DNA of 64,000 nucleotides. Source: Bog-473 sp052140165 (lineage in GTDB: Bacteria; Actinomycetota; Acidimicrobiia; Acidimicrobiales; RAAP-2). Position numbers and translations under genes: made by a program. The notes beneath the pieces were generated by a model. It did no database searches. It was not told the DNA's origin and saw only the letters and a list, made by a program, of their open reading frames with translations. Below, piece after piece: positions 8,244 to 16,997 of the stretch. Location: contig JBKQUM010000161.1 in assembly GCA_052140165.1 (NCBI GenBank), forward strand, positions 8,805 to 72,804, read 5' to 3'. Position 1 is the first letter of the stretch. Each line of letters opens with the position of its first letter.

Positions 8244-9005
8244 TCAGCGCTCCTGTTCGGTCGGCCGGATAAGGATCTCGTTCACCGCGACCCGACGCGG
8301 TTGCGTCACCGCGTAGCGGATGCTCTCGGCGATGTCCTCGGCGTGCATGATCTCGATGCCCCCGAAGGTCTGGGCCATGCCATCGAGGATCTCGGGTCGG
8401 TTGTGGAAGGCCAGCTCGGTGGCCGTCGCCCCCGGCTCAACGAGCGTCACCCGTACGTGGCGGGCCGTGACCTCCTGGCGCAGGGACTCGCTGAAGGCAC
8501 CGACGCCGTGCTTGGTCGCGTTGTAGACGCCGCTGTTGAGGCGCGCCACGCGGCCGGCGACGGAGCTCACGTTCACGATGTCGGCCACCGAGCGGGGCTC
8601 GGCCTCCGCTGCCGACAGCAGGTGCGGCAGCGCGGCGTGGGTGCAATAGAGCAGCCCCAGCAGGTTGAGGTTGACCATGCGCTGCCACTCCTCGATGGGA
8701 GCGTCGACGATCGGCCCGAGCAGCATGACACCGGCGTTGTTCACCAGCGTGTCGAGCCGGCCCAGCTCGGCCACCGTCGAGGCGACCGCCCCCGCGGCCT
8801 GGTCCGGATCGGTGACGTCCGCCTCGATCACCAGCGCCTTGCCCGCTCCCCCGATACGCTCGGCCAGGGCCTCGAGCCGGTCGCGGCGGCGGGCCACCAG
8901 GGCGACGGTCGCCCCCTCCTCGGCCAGGGCGACGGACGTGGCCTCGCCGATGCCGCTGCTCGCGCCGGTCACCAGCGCGACCGTCCCTTCCAGCCTCTTC
9001 GTCAT
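8244..9005 (-). CDS. Classical SDR family oxidoreductase
   Basis: A 253-residue classical SDR. TGASSGIGEATS (residues 14-25), NNAG, the catalytic Ser of VNVSSVAG and YNATKHG (YxxxK) are all intact, and the C-terminal IRPTEQ ending is typical of the YdfG/serine 3-dehydrogenase-like branch that reduces small hydroxy-acids or ketones. First gene of a run of three minus-strand genes with gaps of 10 and 3 bases. The upstream 108 bases before the permease stop carry no gene. Confidence 0.85.
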   Translation of the reverse strand: MTKRLEGTVALVTGASSGIGEATSVALAEEGATVALVARRRDRLEALAERIGGAGKALVIEADVTDPDQAAGAVASTVAELGRLDTLVNNAGVMLLGPIVDAPIEEWQRMVNLNLLGLLYCTHAALPHLLSAAEAEPRSVADIVNVSSVAGRVARLNSGVYNATKHGVGAFSESLRQEVTARHVRVTLVEPGATATELAFHNRPEILDGMAQTFGGIEIMHAEDIAESIRYAVTQPRRVAVNEILIRPTEQER

Positions 9006-9113
9006 GGAACCTCCACCTCGGTCTGTCGGGCCGCGTTCCGGCCGTCACACGGTCTAATGGAACGCAGGCGCTCGGGCATCCGCCTCGTGCAGCCCGCCCG
9101 GCAGGTTCCGAGG

Positions 9114-10769
9114 CTATTCGGCTTCCGTCGGCTCCTTGCTCGCCCCGGCGCCGTCGCTCTCCGCACCGTCGAACGGCTCGATCCCGAACAGCCCGACCGG
9201 CACGCCGACGTCCGCCGGCACCCGCGTCGGGGTGTCGCGGTTGAGGATCTCACCCCGGAAGAAAGCCGGGCGGAACGCCATCCAGGCGTACATCAGCACC
9301 ACGCCGATGATCACCGTGCCCACGTCGAGCGCGAAGACGCCGCCGATGACCCGGTGGGTGCCGGGCAGGGTGAAGTGGCTGTAGCTGTTGACCGGCTTCC
9401 AGTAGTACCAGAAGGACCAGAACATGGCGAACCACAGGATGATGCCGCCGAGCAGGGGCAGGATGCCCCGCAGCCACAGGGTCCTGGCGTTCTCGCCCAG
9501 GGTCTTGCGGTAGTACCAGAATGACGAGAAGCCGGTGAGCCCGTAGTAGAAGGCGATCCACACCCCGAGGGCCGACACCGAGTCCTCGATGACGCTGTTG
9601 CCGTTCGACACGTAATTCATCACCACGTAGAGCACGATGGAGAGGCCGCCCATGGTCAGCGTGGAGGTGGTCGGCGTGAGGAACCGCCGGTGGATCTTGC
9701 CGAAGGCGTTCGGGACGGCCTTGAACACCGCCATGGACAGCGTGGTGCGGGCGGTCGGCAGGATCGTCGTCTGGGTCGAGGCGGCGGCCGAGCTGAGCAC
9801 CATCAGGAGGAGGAGGTGGGAGAGGAAGCTCCCGAACCCGGAGGACCCGAAGATGGAGCTGCCCAGGACCGAGAGCACGTCACCGACGTTGTTCGGGTTG
9901 GAGAGGCCGATCCCCTTGGTGCCGACACCGGCGTAGGACTGGGTGGCGATGATCACGATGGCGTAAATGGCCAGCAGGATGAGGGTGGACGTGACGGCGG
10001 CCCGGCCCGGGATCTTGTCGCGCTCCTTGGTCTCCTCGTTCACCGAGACGGCGGTGTCCCAGCCCCAATAGACGAACAACATGAGGGTGAAACCGACCAT
10101 GAAGCTCTCGGGGCCCGGAACGGCGAACGGGTTGAACCAGGACCAGCTGGGGGCGAGGTGGCCGACGGGGGCCTTGCCCGCCCCCACCTTGTAGAGGGCC
10201 ACCACCGAGAGCACCGTGAGCATGACCAGCTCGATGCCGAGGAGCGCCTTCTGGAAGTTGGCCGAGATCTCGATCCCGACGTAGCAGATGGCGGTCATGA
10301 CCACGATCCACATGATCCCGACCAGCAGCACCCACCCGCTGTCCGCGTTGTGTCCGATGCCGTTGGCGCCGAAGAGCAGGAACACGTACTGGCCGGCGAT
10401 CTGGGCCAGGCTGGCCATCACGAGGATGTCGGCGGCGATGATCCCCCAGCCACCCAGCCAGCCCGTCTTGGGCCCGAAGGCCCGGGTGGCCCAGGTGAAC
10501 GTGGTGCCGCAGTCGGGGTCGGCGGCGTTGAGGGCCTTGTAGCCGTAGGAGATGAGCAGCATCGGCACGAAGGCCAGGATGGTGATGATGGGCGCCTGCA
10601 GGCCGGCGATGGCGATGACCACGAAGCCGAGCGTGGCGGCCAGGCTGTAGGCCGGGGCGGTGGAGGCGACGCCCACCACAACGGAGGAGACGAAGCCGAG
10701 GGCCCCTTCCTTCAGGCCCTTGTCCCCTGATTCCCCCTGCTCAGCCAGCGAAGCATCGAGATGTACCAC
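9114..10769 (-). CDS. APC superfamily amino-acid permease
   Basis: A 551-residue inner-membrane transporter with about 12 hydrophobic helices. The N-terminal SVVVGVASTAPAYSLAATLG with the broken-helix GxAS pattern and the FVYWGWDTAVSVNEETKERDK segment in helix 6-7 identify the APC amino acid/polyamine group. The GTG at 10769 is preferred because GGGGGG lies 5 bases upstream; a GTG two codons earlier overlaps that purine tract. It stands alone. Upstream 150 bases to the sigma factor gene hold no gene. Confidence 0.85.
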   Translation of the reverse strand: MVHLDASLAEQGESGDKGLKEGALGFVSSVVVGVASTAPAYSLAATLGFVVIAIAGLQAPIITILAFVPMLLISYGYKALNAADPDCGTTFTWATRAFGPKTGWLGGWGIIAADILVMASLAQIAGQYVFLLFGANGIGHNADSGWVLLVGIMWIVVMTAICYVGIEISANFQKALLGIELVMLTVLSVVALYKVGAGKAPVGHLAPSWSWFNPFAVPGPESFMVGFTLMLFVYWGWDTAVSVNEETKERDKIPGRAAVTSTLILLAIYAIVIIATQSYAGVGTKGIGLSNPNNVGDVLSVLGSSIFGSSGFGSFLSHLLLLMVLSSAAASTQTTILPTARTTLSMAVFKAVPNAFGKIHRRFLTPTTSTLTMGGLSIVLYVVMNYVSNGNSVIEDSVSALGVWIAFYYGLTGFSSFWYYRKTLGENARTLWLRGILPLLGGIILWFAMFWSFWYYWKPVNSYSHFTLPGTHRVIGGVFALDVGTVIIGVVLMYAWMAFRPAFFRGEILNRDTPTRVPADVGVPVGLFGIEPFDGAESDGAGASKEPTEAE

Positions 10770-10919
10770 GGCCACCCCCCTGTTCGTTCACGGGATGGAC
10801 CTGCACGATACTCAACGGGCGCCGGAATTGCCGCCTTAAATCACTGATCTAGGCTGCGATCTGGGAATTTCATCACCTTTTCTCGAGGCAACACGCATCC
10901 GGGTGCCCGATTTCGTCGC

Positions 10920-11681
10920 TCAGGCCTGCTCGGTCCCTGCCTGTTCGATGCCCTGCCGGAGCTTCTGCAGGCTGGAGGAGAGCAGCCGCGACACGTGCAT
11001 CTGGCTCACGCCCACCGCCACGGCTATCTCGGACTGGGTGAGCCCGTCGACGAAGCGCATGCGCAGAATCGACTGCTCGCGCGGGGGGAGGGTGGCGAGC
11101 GCCGGGCCGAGGAGCGCCCTGTCCTCCACCGATTCGTAATTGCCGTCGTACTCGCCGAGACGCGCCGAGAGGGGGTCGTCCTCGCTCTCGGAGGCGTCGA
11201 TCGACGCGGCGCGGTAGCCCTGTCCCGCCTCGATTGCCTCGATGACGGCCTCCTCGGTCGCGCCGGTGGCCTCGGCCAGCTCGGTGACGTTCGGGCTGCG
11301 GCCGAGCTGCTGGACCAGGGCGGCGGTGGCGTGTCCGAGCTCGAGGTAGAGCTCCTGCACCCGCCGGCTGGCGCGCACCGCCCAGCCCTTGTCGCGGAAG
11401 TGCCGCTTCAGCTCGCCGATGATCGTCCTAGTCGCGAACGCGGCGAAGTCCACGCCGCGCGACGGATCGAAGCGGTCGACCGACTTCACGAGGGCCACCG
11501 ACGCCACCTGCACCAGGTCGTCCAGCGGTTCGCCGCGGTGGAGGAACCTCCGGGCGAGCTGGTGGGCCAGCCCCAGGTTCGAGGTGATGAGCTCCTCGCG
11601 TTCAGCCGGCGTGAGGAATGGGCTCTGCGTTCCCGTGGTGTCGGACTGTGACCCGGGATCTTGTTCCCGGCCCACCGTCAC
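10920..11681 (-). CDS. RNA polymerase sigma factor, SigB/SigF/SigG family
   Basis: A 253-residue alternative sigma-70 family factor. Region 2 (LAHQLARRFLHRGEPLDDLVQVASVALVKSVDRF) starts near residue 38, region 3 follows (SPNVTELAEATGATEEAV), and region 4 ends with LPPREQSILRMRF and the helix-turn-helix QSEIAVAVGVSQMHVSRLL. This is the SigB/SigF architecture used for general stress or developmental genes. The GTG start overlaps the anti-sigma stop by 4 bases, making it the third gene of an antagonist, anti-sigma, sigma operon, the order found in rsb-type operons. A SigB-type promoter precedes the operon, implying autoregulation. Confidence 0.9.
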   Translation of the reverse strand: MTVGREQDPGSQSDTTGTQSPFLTPAEREELITSNLGLAHQLARRFLHRGEPLDDLVQVASVALVKSVDRFDPSRGVDFAAFATRTIIGELKRHFRDKGWAVRASRRVQELYLELGHATAALVQQLGRSPNVTELAEATGATEEAVIEAIEAGQGYRAASIDASESEDDPLSARLGEYDGNYESVEDRALLGPALATLPPREQSILRMRFVDGLTQSEIAVAVGVSQMHVSRLLSSSLQKLRQGIEQAGTEQA

Positions 11682-12100
11682 TCTGCATGCCCCCCCCGGC
11701 GCTTTCGCAGCCAGGCACGCACCGAGCCGTCCTGGCTCTCCCTCCCGTGCTCGTCCACCAGGGCGTCGAGGATCTGTTCGCTGAGAAGTGCGATCTCGTC
11801 ACCTTCGGGCCCGGGCACCTCGGCGGCGGCCCGCTCGAGGGTGCAGACGACCCCGATGGCCTCGTTCAGCACCGTGAGCTCCAGGCACAGGTCCCCGTGC
11901 CGTGCGTCGCTGCCGTGCAGGGTGAGCAGGCAGAGCTCGCCCACCGCCAGCCGGAGATCCTCGAGCTCCTCGATGTCGAAACCGGCGCGCGCCGAGATCG
12001 CGCTCGTGACGAGCCGCGCCAGCACGATCAGGTCACCCCGCGCCGGAAACCTCAGCTCAATGCGGTCGCCCGTCACCAGCTTGTCGGTCGCCTCCGTCAC
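11678..12100 (-). CDS. Anti-sigma factor, RsbW-like degenerate ATP-binding protein
   Basis: A 140-residue protein in the position of RsbW/SpoIIAB: it should bind the adjacent sigma factor and be released by the STAS antagonist. The helix LEDLRLAVGELCLLTLHG corresponds to the N-box helix of HATPase_c_2 proteins (normally ELVTNAVxHA), but the Mg-coordinating Asn is missing, and no clear DxGxG G1 box or glycine-rich lid is visible. It may therefore bind nucleotide poorly or lack kinase activity. Overlaps both neighbours by 4 bases. Confidence 0.75.
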   Translation of the reverse strand: MTEATDKLVTGDRIELRFPARGDLIVLARLVTSAISARAGFDIEELEDLRLAVGELCLLTLHGSDARHGDLCLELTVLNEAIGVVCTLERAAAEVPGPEGDEIALLSEQILDALVDEHGRESQDGSVRAWLRKRRGGHAE

Positions 12101-12438
12101 GATCGGCCGGTGGCCTGCAGTGAGTCCGCGATGGTGAACACGTTGGTGAGCCCCGTGATCTCGAAGATCTTGACGATCCGCGGATCCGCCACGACGACGT
12201 GCAGGTCACCCCCGTCTTCCCGGCATCGCTTCAACGCTCCGACGAGCACCCCGAGCGCGGTGGAGTCGAGGAAGGTCACGCCCAGGAGGTCGAGGACGAC
12301 GGTCGAATCACCCTGCGCGATGACGCGGTGCAGGCACTCGCGCAGCTGCGGGGCCGTGGCGACGTCGATCTCGCCGCTGACCGCGATCACGGGGGGCGCC
12401 GTGCCGGCCCGCTCCTCTATCTGGAACTCCTGATCCAC
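12097..12438 (-). CDS. Anti-sigma factor antagonist (STAS domain)
   Basis: A 113-residue single STAS domain protein of the SpoIIAA/RsbV type. Motifs: VIAVSGEIDVATAPQLRE (strand 2 and helix 1) and FLDSTALGVLVGA, where the Ser of DST is the conserved phosphorylation site that switches binding to the anti-sigma factor. The GTG at 12438 is chosen because GGAGG lies about 7 bases upstream and the residues before it look non-conserved. Overlaps the anti-sigma gene by 4 bases. The divergent SpoIIE phosphatase is the obvious candidate to dephosphorylate it. Confidence 0.88.
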   Translation of the reverse strand: MDQEFQIEERAGTAPPVIAVSGEIDVATAPQLRECLHRVIAQGDSTVVLDLLGVTFLDSTALGVLVGALKRCREDGGDLHVVVADPRIVKIFEITGLTNVFTIADSLQATGRS

Positions 12439-12516
12439 TCCACCCTCCTGCGTCCCGCACGATGGCCCGGGCCCGCCCCCGGGACGTTGTGCAATGCCGA
12501 TTGGCCCGTGCCTTCT

Positions 12517-12542
12517 ATAGCCCCTGGACAATGAACCTAAAC
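12517..12542 (-). promoter_or_regulatory. Candidate SigB/SigF-type promoter of the antagonist/anti-sigma/sigma operon
   Basis: Read on the minus strand: GTTT (12542-12539), 16 bases, then GGCTAT (12522-12517). This matches the GTTT-N14-17-GGGTAT consensus of actinobacterial SigF/SigB promoters with one mismatch in the -10. It lies about 80 bases upstream of the GTG of the STAS gene. The basis is motif match and position only. Confidence 0.55.
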
Positions 12543-12549
12543 CTTCAGG

Positions 12550-12575
12550 GTTTCCCCAGGTTCACACACGGGTAG
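12550..12575 (+). promoter_or_regulatory. Candidate SigB/SigF-type promoter of the SpoIIE phosphatase gene
   Basis: On the plus strand: GTTT (12550-12553), a 16-base spacer, then GGGTAG (12570-12575), one mismatch from GGGTAT. It has the same spacing as the divergent promoter, and the two -35 elements are only 7 bases apart. It is about 107 bases upstream of the phosphatase start. If real, the sigma factor activates both its own operon and its upstream activator. Confidence 0.55.
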
Positions 12576-12681
12576 GAGAAACCCTGCACAACCCCGGTGA
12601 CGAGCGGGAACGTGTGGCTGGCGACCGGCGGGAGGGTTAGCGTTTCCCCACGAGCCCGCGGCGGTGAACGGGAGAGCGAGC

Positions 12682-15600
12682 GTGCCTGAACCAGGCGAAG
12701 AGGAGCTTCAGGCGGCGTCCCGGGGTCACAGCGCCGATCGCGCCGAGGCGGTTGCGACGCTCATGGCGCTCCTCTGGGTGTCGACGGTGGCGATCGTCTT
12801 CGCCGTGTACGGGGGGAACGTCTCGCTGGTCGGCTTCCTGGCCATCGCCCCCTTCATCGCCGCTGCCTTCGCCCGGCCGTCGCGCGTGCTGATCGTCGGG
12901 CTGCTGGCGGCGTTCTTCGTACTCGTCATCAGCACCCCGCCGCACAGCTACGGCGAGCTCAACCACACGCTGCGCGTGATCACCCAGCTGGCCGCGACGG
13001 CCGTGGCGATGTGGATCTCGCACCTGCGGGGTCAGCGCAACGTCCAACTGTGGACCGCTCGATCGGAGACGAGGAACGAACGGCGCAGGCGAGTGGCGGC
13101 CGAGACTGCTCAGCGCATGCAGACGATGGCCCGGGCCCTGACGACGGCCGCCGACCCGGCCCAGGTGGCAGACGCCGTGTTCGCCGCGCTGCGCGACGAG
13201 CTGCGGGTCGTTGCCGCCACCTTCGCCCTCAGCGGCGAGCGGGGCCGCCTGCGGACGCTGCGCCGCTTCGGCTATCACCCCGACGAGCCGATCGACGGGG
13301 TGCTCGCCGCGCTCCGGCCGGACGGCCCGGTGCTGGGCGACAACGTCGCGCTCTTCGCGGAGTCGCTCGAGGATCTGCGGCGGCAACGGCCCGACGTCTG
13401 CGCGGCGCTCGCCTCCACCCGCTTCTGCGCCTTGGCCATCGTCCCGCTGGTCGTGTCCGACCACACCATCGGCGCCGTGATCGTGCATTGGGACCATGAC
13501 CGCGAGATCTCGGACCCCGACCAGGGCTTCCTCTTCACGATCACCGGCGCGGCGGCACAGGCCGTCGAGCGGGCCAGGCTTACGCTGACGGAATTCGTCA
13601 ACCTGGAGCGCAGCCAGCACCTGCACCAGCTCAGCTCCGCGCTCGCTGCGGCCACCACCCCGGGCGACGTTGCCCACGCGGCGATCGCGGGTGGCCGGCG
13701 GGCTCTGGGCGCGCACTCCGCCGTCGTGCGCGTCCCCGCTGCGGGCGAGCGCGCCCTCTCGTGCCTCGCCAGCAGCGGACACCCCGCGCTCCTCTCCCGC
13801 GGGATGGTGCCCGTGGACGGCAGCCACGCCGGCTCGTGCTTCGCCCGGGGGTGCACCGACATGGTCACGATCGAGGCCGGCGCCGACAACGCCGAGGACA
13901 TGGCGGCGGAGGTCACGCTGTCGGTCCTGCGCGACCTGGCCCAGCCGGTGACGGTGGTCACCGAGCCACTCGTCGGGAGCGTGGGGCCGCTGGGTGTCCT
14001 GTCGCTGGCGTTCGTGGCGGAGGCCGAGCCGAGCGAGCCCGACCTCCGCTTCCTGTCGACACTGGCCGGGCTGACGGCCCAGGCGCTGGAGCGGGCCCAG
14101 GTCTTCGAACACGAGCGCGAGGCGTTGCGCGCCGCCGAGGCGGCACGCGAGCGACTGTCGCTCCTCTCCGAGGTGACGCGGCTGTTGAGCTCGAGCCTCG
14201 AGCCCACCACGGTGATCCGGCGCACGATGAGCCTCGTCGAGGGCAGACTCGCTGACTCGTGCGTCGTCCAGGTCCCCGGCGACCACGGGCTCGTGCGTCT
14301 CGACGTCCACGAATCGAGCGCGCCTGCGCAACCGAGCGCCGGGGGCACGGCCAGGGAGTACGAGCCCTTCGACTCTGATGCGCCGGCCGCCGTCGCCTAC
14401 CGCACCGGGCGAACGCAGCTCGCGCCCATCGGCCTCGACCTGGACGAGACGCCGCCCCGCACCGTCTCCACCGCGCTCGCCGTCCCGCTCACGGCCGACG
14501 GAGACGTCATCGGCGTCATGACGTTCATCGACGGGCCCGGCCGCATCTTCGAGGCCGACGACGTGTCACTGGCCACGGAGGTGGCAAGCAGGGCCGGTGT
14601 CGCCCTGTCCAACGCGACACGGTTCCAACGTGAGCACGTCGTCGCCGAGGTGCTGCAGCGCGCGGTGCTCCCGGACTCCCTTCCGGTGGTCGACGGCCTG
14701 CTCCTCGACGCCGAGTACCGGGCGGGCGTCGCGGGTACCTACGCCGGGGGCGATTGGTACGACGTCTTCGCGTTGGGCGACGACTCCATCTTCTTCAGCG
14801 TGGGCGACGTCATGGGCAAGGGGGCTGCGGCGGCGGCGCTCATGGGTCAGGTGCGGAGCGCCATCCGCGCCTACGCGGTGGCCGGCCAGGGGCCGACAGA
14901 GGTGCTCTCGTCGCTCGACGGCCTCTTCGACGCCCTGATCGAGGACCGGGTGGCGACCGCGGTCGTGGGCACGATCACCCCCTCGACGGGGCGCGTCGTG
15001 CTGAGCAACGCCGGGCACCCGCCGCCGCTCGTGGTACGCGCCGACGGCAGCGCGACCTTCTGCCCCATGCAGCGCTCATTGCTCATCGCGGCGGGCCTGA
15101 CCGGGGCGCCGCGCCCGCGGGACGAGGTGATGCTCGATCCCGGCGACTCACTCGTCATGTACTCCGACGGGCTCATTGAGCGCCGGGGCGAGCTGATCAC
15201 CGACGGCATGGAGCGCCTGGCGACCACCGCAACGGATATTGCCCGATCGGGCTGGCCCGATCGGGCCGCGGTGACCTTCGCGTCCATGCTCAGCACCGAC
15301 GAGCGGACCGACGACGTCGTCGTCCTGTGCCTCAATTTCACCGGCATCACCGAGGAGCGCATAACTGAAGTGCCTGTGGGTACGACACGGGGTGGCATGT
15401 CGACGCTGAACCTGGAGCCCGTGGTCGAGAGCACACCCGTGGCGCGCCACTGGATTGCCGCGCATCTGCGTGGCCTGCCGTCCGAAGTGACCGGCTACGC
15501 CGCCCTCCTGACTTCGGAGCTCGTGACCAACGCCGTGCTGCACGCGGCCACCCCGATGTGCGTGACCCTCCACATCCTCTCGGACCGTATCCGCGTCGAC

Positions 15601-16341
15601 GTCGCCGACGGCAACCCGGCCTTCCCGTCCCTCAAGGAGTACGGCCGGGACGCCGCCACCGGGCGCGGGCTCACGCTGTTCAACTCGCTCGCGTCGAACT
15701 GGGGGGTGCAGGCGGTCGACGGCGGGAAGATCGTGTGGTTCGAGCTGCCGGTGGACTTCCCGGTCTCGCCGACCCACGTCTCCGACGGGAGCTTCCGGTT
15801 CGACCTGGCCGGGATCACCCACCCCGGTCTCCACGGCGAGTCCGACGAGTCGCCCGACATCGAAGTCCGGCTGCTCGGGATTCCGGTGGCGCTGCTGCAG
15901 AAGTCGAGCGAGGAGTACGAGGCCCTGTTCCGCGAGCTCCGACTCATGAAGGAGCGGGCCGACAGCACTCCGAGTGCGCCGGCGCTGCCCGAGCGGCTCT
16001 CGGTGCTGGTCTCGGAGATCGGCACGCGCTTCAACGGCCTCGGTCCGGGCATGGACGAGATGTGGCAGCGGGCGGTCGACAATCACATCGATCACTACGA
16101 CTGGACTCTCGTGCTCCCGCAGTCCGCCGTCGTCGCCTGCGAATTCTACGACGCGATGCTGGACGAGGCCGACGAGTTCGGGCTGTCGGAACGGCTGCTG
16201 ACGCTGCCGGCGTCGCCGACCAGCGTCGCGGTGCGCCGGTGGTTCCTCTCCGAGCTCATCGGCCAACTGCACGGGAAGGCCCCCGCCGCGTGGCGCGACA
16301 GCCGGTACCACGCCGAATTGCAGGCGGTGACCGCCCGTTGA
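12682..16341 (+). CDS. Membrane-anchored multi-GAF SpoIIE/PP2C phosphatase with HATPase domain (RsbU-like)
   Basis: A 1219-residue signalling protein. Three to four membrane helices occupy about residues 20-110; three GAF-like sensor regions follow (about 140-300, 315-475, 490-655); a PP2C/SpoIIE phosphatase at about 660-870 has the metal-binding GGDWYDVF and GDVMGKG motifs and DGLIERRGE; an RsbW-like ATPase at about 905-1030 has ELVTNAVLHA, VADGNP and TGRGL. The last 160 residues match nothing I recognise. It should dephosphorylate a STAS protein, most simply the one encoded divergently. GTG 12682 is preferred (GGGAGAG upstream) over the in-frame GTG at 12664. Confidence 0.88.
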   Translation: MPEPGEEELQAASRGHSADRAEAVATLMALLWVSTVAIVFAVYGGNVSLVGFLAIAPFIAAAFARPSRVLIVGLLAAFFVLVISTPPHSYGELNHTLRVITQLAATAVAMWISHLRGQRNVQLWTARSETRNERRRRVAAETAQRMQTMARALTTAADPAQVADAVFAALRDELRVVAATFALSGERGRLRTLRRFGYHPDEPIDGVLAALRPDGPVLGDNVALFAESLEDLRRQRPDVCAALASTRFCALAIVPLVVSDHTIGAVIVHWDHDREISDPDQGFLFTITGAAAQAVERARLTLTEFVNLERSQHLHQLSSALAAATTPGDVAHAAIAGGRRALGAHSAVVRVPAAGERALSCLASSGHPALLSRGMVPVDGSHAGSCFARGCTDMVTIEAGADNAEDMAAEVTLSVLRDLAQPVTVVTEPLVGSVGPLGVLSLAFVAEAEPSEPDLRFLSTLAGLTAQALERAQVFEHEREALRAAEAARERLSLLSEVTRLLSSSLEPTTVIRRTMSLVEGRLADSCVVQVPGDHGLVRLDVHESSAPAQPSAGGTAREYEPFDSDAPAAVAYRTGRTQLAPIGLDLDETPPRTVSTALAVPLTADGDVIGVMTFIDGPGRIFEADDVSLATEVASRAGVALSNATRFQREHVVAEVLQRAVLPDSLPVVDGLLLDAEYRAGVAGTYAGGDWYDVFALGDDSIFFSVGDVMGKGAAAAALMGQVRSAIRAYAVAGQGPTEVLSSLDGLFDALIEDRVATAVVGTITPSTGRVVLSNAGHPPPLVVRADGSATFCPMQRSLLIAAGLTGAPRPRDEVMLDPGDSLVMYSDGLIERRGELITDGMERLATTATDIARSGWPDRAAVTFASMLSTDERTDDVVVLCLNFTGITEERITEVPVGTTRGGMSTLNLEPVVESTPVARHWIAAHLRGLPSEVTGYAALLTSELVTNAVLHAATPMCVTLHILSDRIRVDVADGNPAFPSLKEYGRDAATGRGLTLFNSLASNWGVQAVDGGKIVWFELPVDFPVSPTHVSDGSFRFDLAGITHPGLHGESDESPDIEVRLLGIPVALLQKSSEEYEALFRELRLMKERADSTPSAPALPERLSVLVSEIGTRFNGLGPGMDEMWQRAVDNHIDHYDWTLVLPQSAVVACEFYDAMLDEADEFGLSERLLTLPASPTSVAVRRWFLSELIGQLHGKAPAAWRDSRYHAELQAVTAR

Positions 16342-16351
16342 GCCCGGCGGA

Positions 16352-16933
16352 TCAGCGGGCCCTGGTGGTGGCCCTCTTCAGCACCTTGCCGTAGTGCTCC
16401 AGGCCCTCGCTCGACAGCCCGGCGGCGGGGCCGCTCGCGATGGAGACCCGCTCGGGCACGATCCCCCAGACGGGGACCTTCAATTCGGTCCACCATTCCA
16501 CCGTGGCCTCCAGGTCGTTGGTGCCGAGGCGGGCCGAACAGATGACGACGCCGGCGGGGATGTTGCGGGGCGTCATCTCGAGGGTGGTCACGACCCGGTT
16601 GGGCTCGACCCCGCCGGCGCGGGTCGGGATCACGACGGCGTCGGCCCGGGCCAGTGCCGCCTGGACGACGTTCCCCTCGCCGGGTGGGGTGTCCACCACC
16701 ACGATGCCACCGTCCTGGTTCATCGCCTTGGTCACCGTGCGCACGGAAGGGCCTTCAATGAGCTCGACACCCTCGAAGGGGTCGGTCTCGTACCACTCCG
16801 CCGTCGACCCCTGCGGGTCGGCGTCGACCAGCAGGATCGGACCCCGGCCCCGGTGCGCCGCGACGGCGGCCAGGTACACGGCGGTGGTCGTCTTGCCCAC
16901 CCCACCCTTGACGTTGCTCACCACGATGTTCAT
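16352..16933 (-). CDS. ParA/MinD-like P-loop ATPase (orphan)
   Basis: A 193-residue ParA-type ATPase. The deviant Walker A KGGVGKTT occupies residues 9-16, VDADPQGSTAEW follows as the switch region, and VVVDTPPGEG is Walker B. It is shorter than chromosomal ParA (about 250-300) and no parB gene adjoins, so a role in positioning another cell component or plasmid-like partition is possible but unproven. ATG 16933 is chosen because it begins the conserved first strand. Convergent with the phosphatase gene, with 10 bases between stops. Confidence 0.85.
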   Translation of the reverse strand: MNIVVSNVKGGVGKTTTAVYLAAVAAHRGRGPILLVDADPQGSTAEWYETDPFEGVELIEGPSVRTVTKAMNQDGGIVVVDTPPGEGNVVQAALARADAVVIPTRAGGVEPNRVVTTLEMTPRNIPAGVVICSARLGTNDLEATVEWWTELKVPVWGIVPERVSIASGPAAGLSSEGLEHYGKVLKRATTRAR

Positions 16934-16997
16934 TGCTTCCGGTCCTCTGGCGCTCGGGAGATCCGGCCGTAGAGTACCGGTCCCCCGGGGCACCCTG

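Noticed and set aside
16352..16933. Plasmid or chromosome partition locus (parAB with parS)
   Set aside because: Only a short ParA-like ATPase is present; no ParB gene or repeated parS-type palindromes adjoin.
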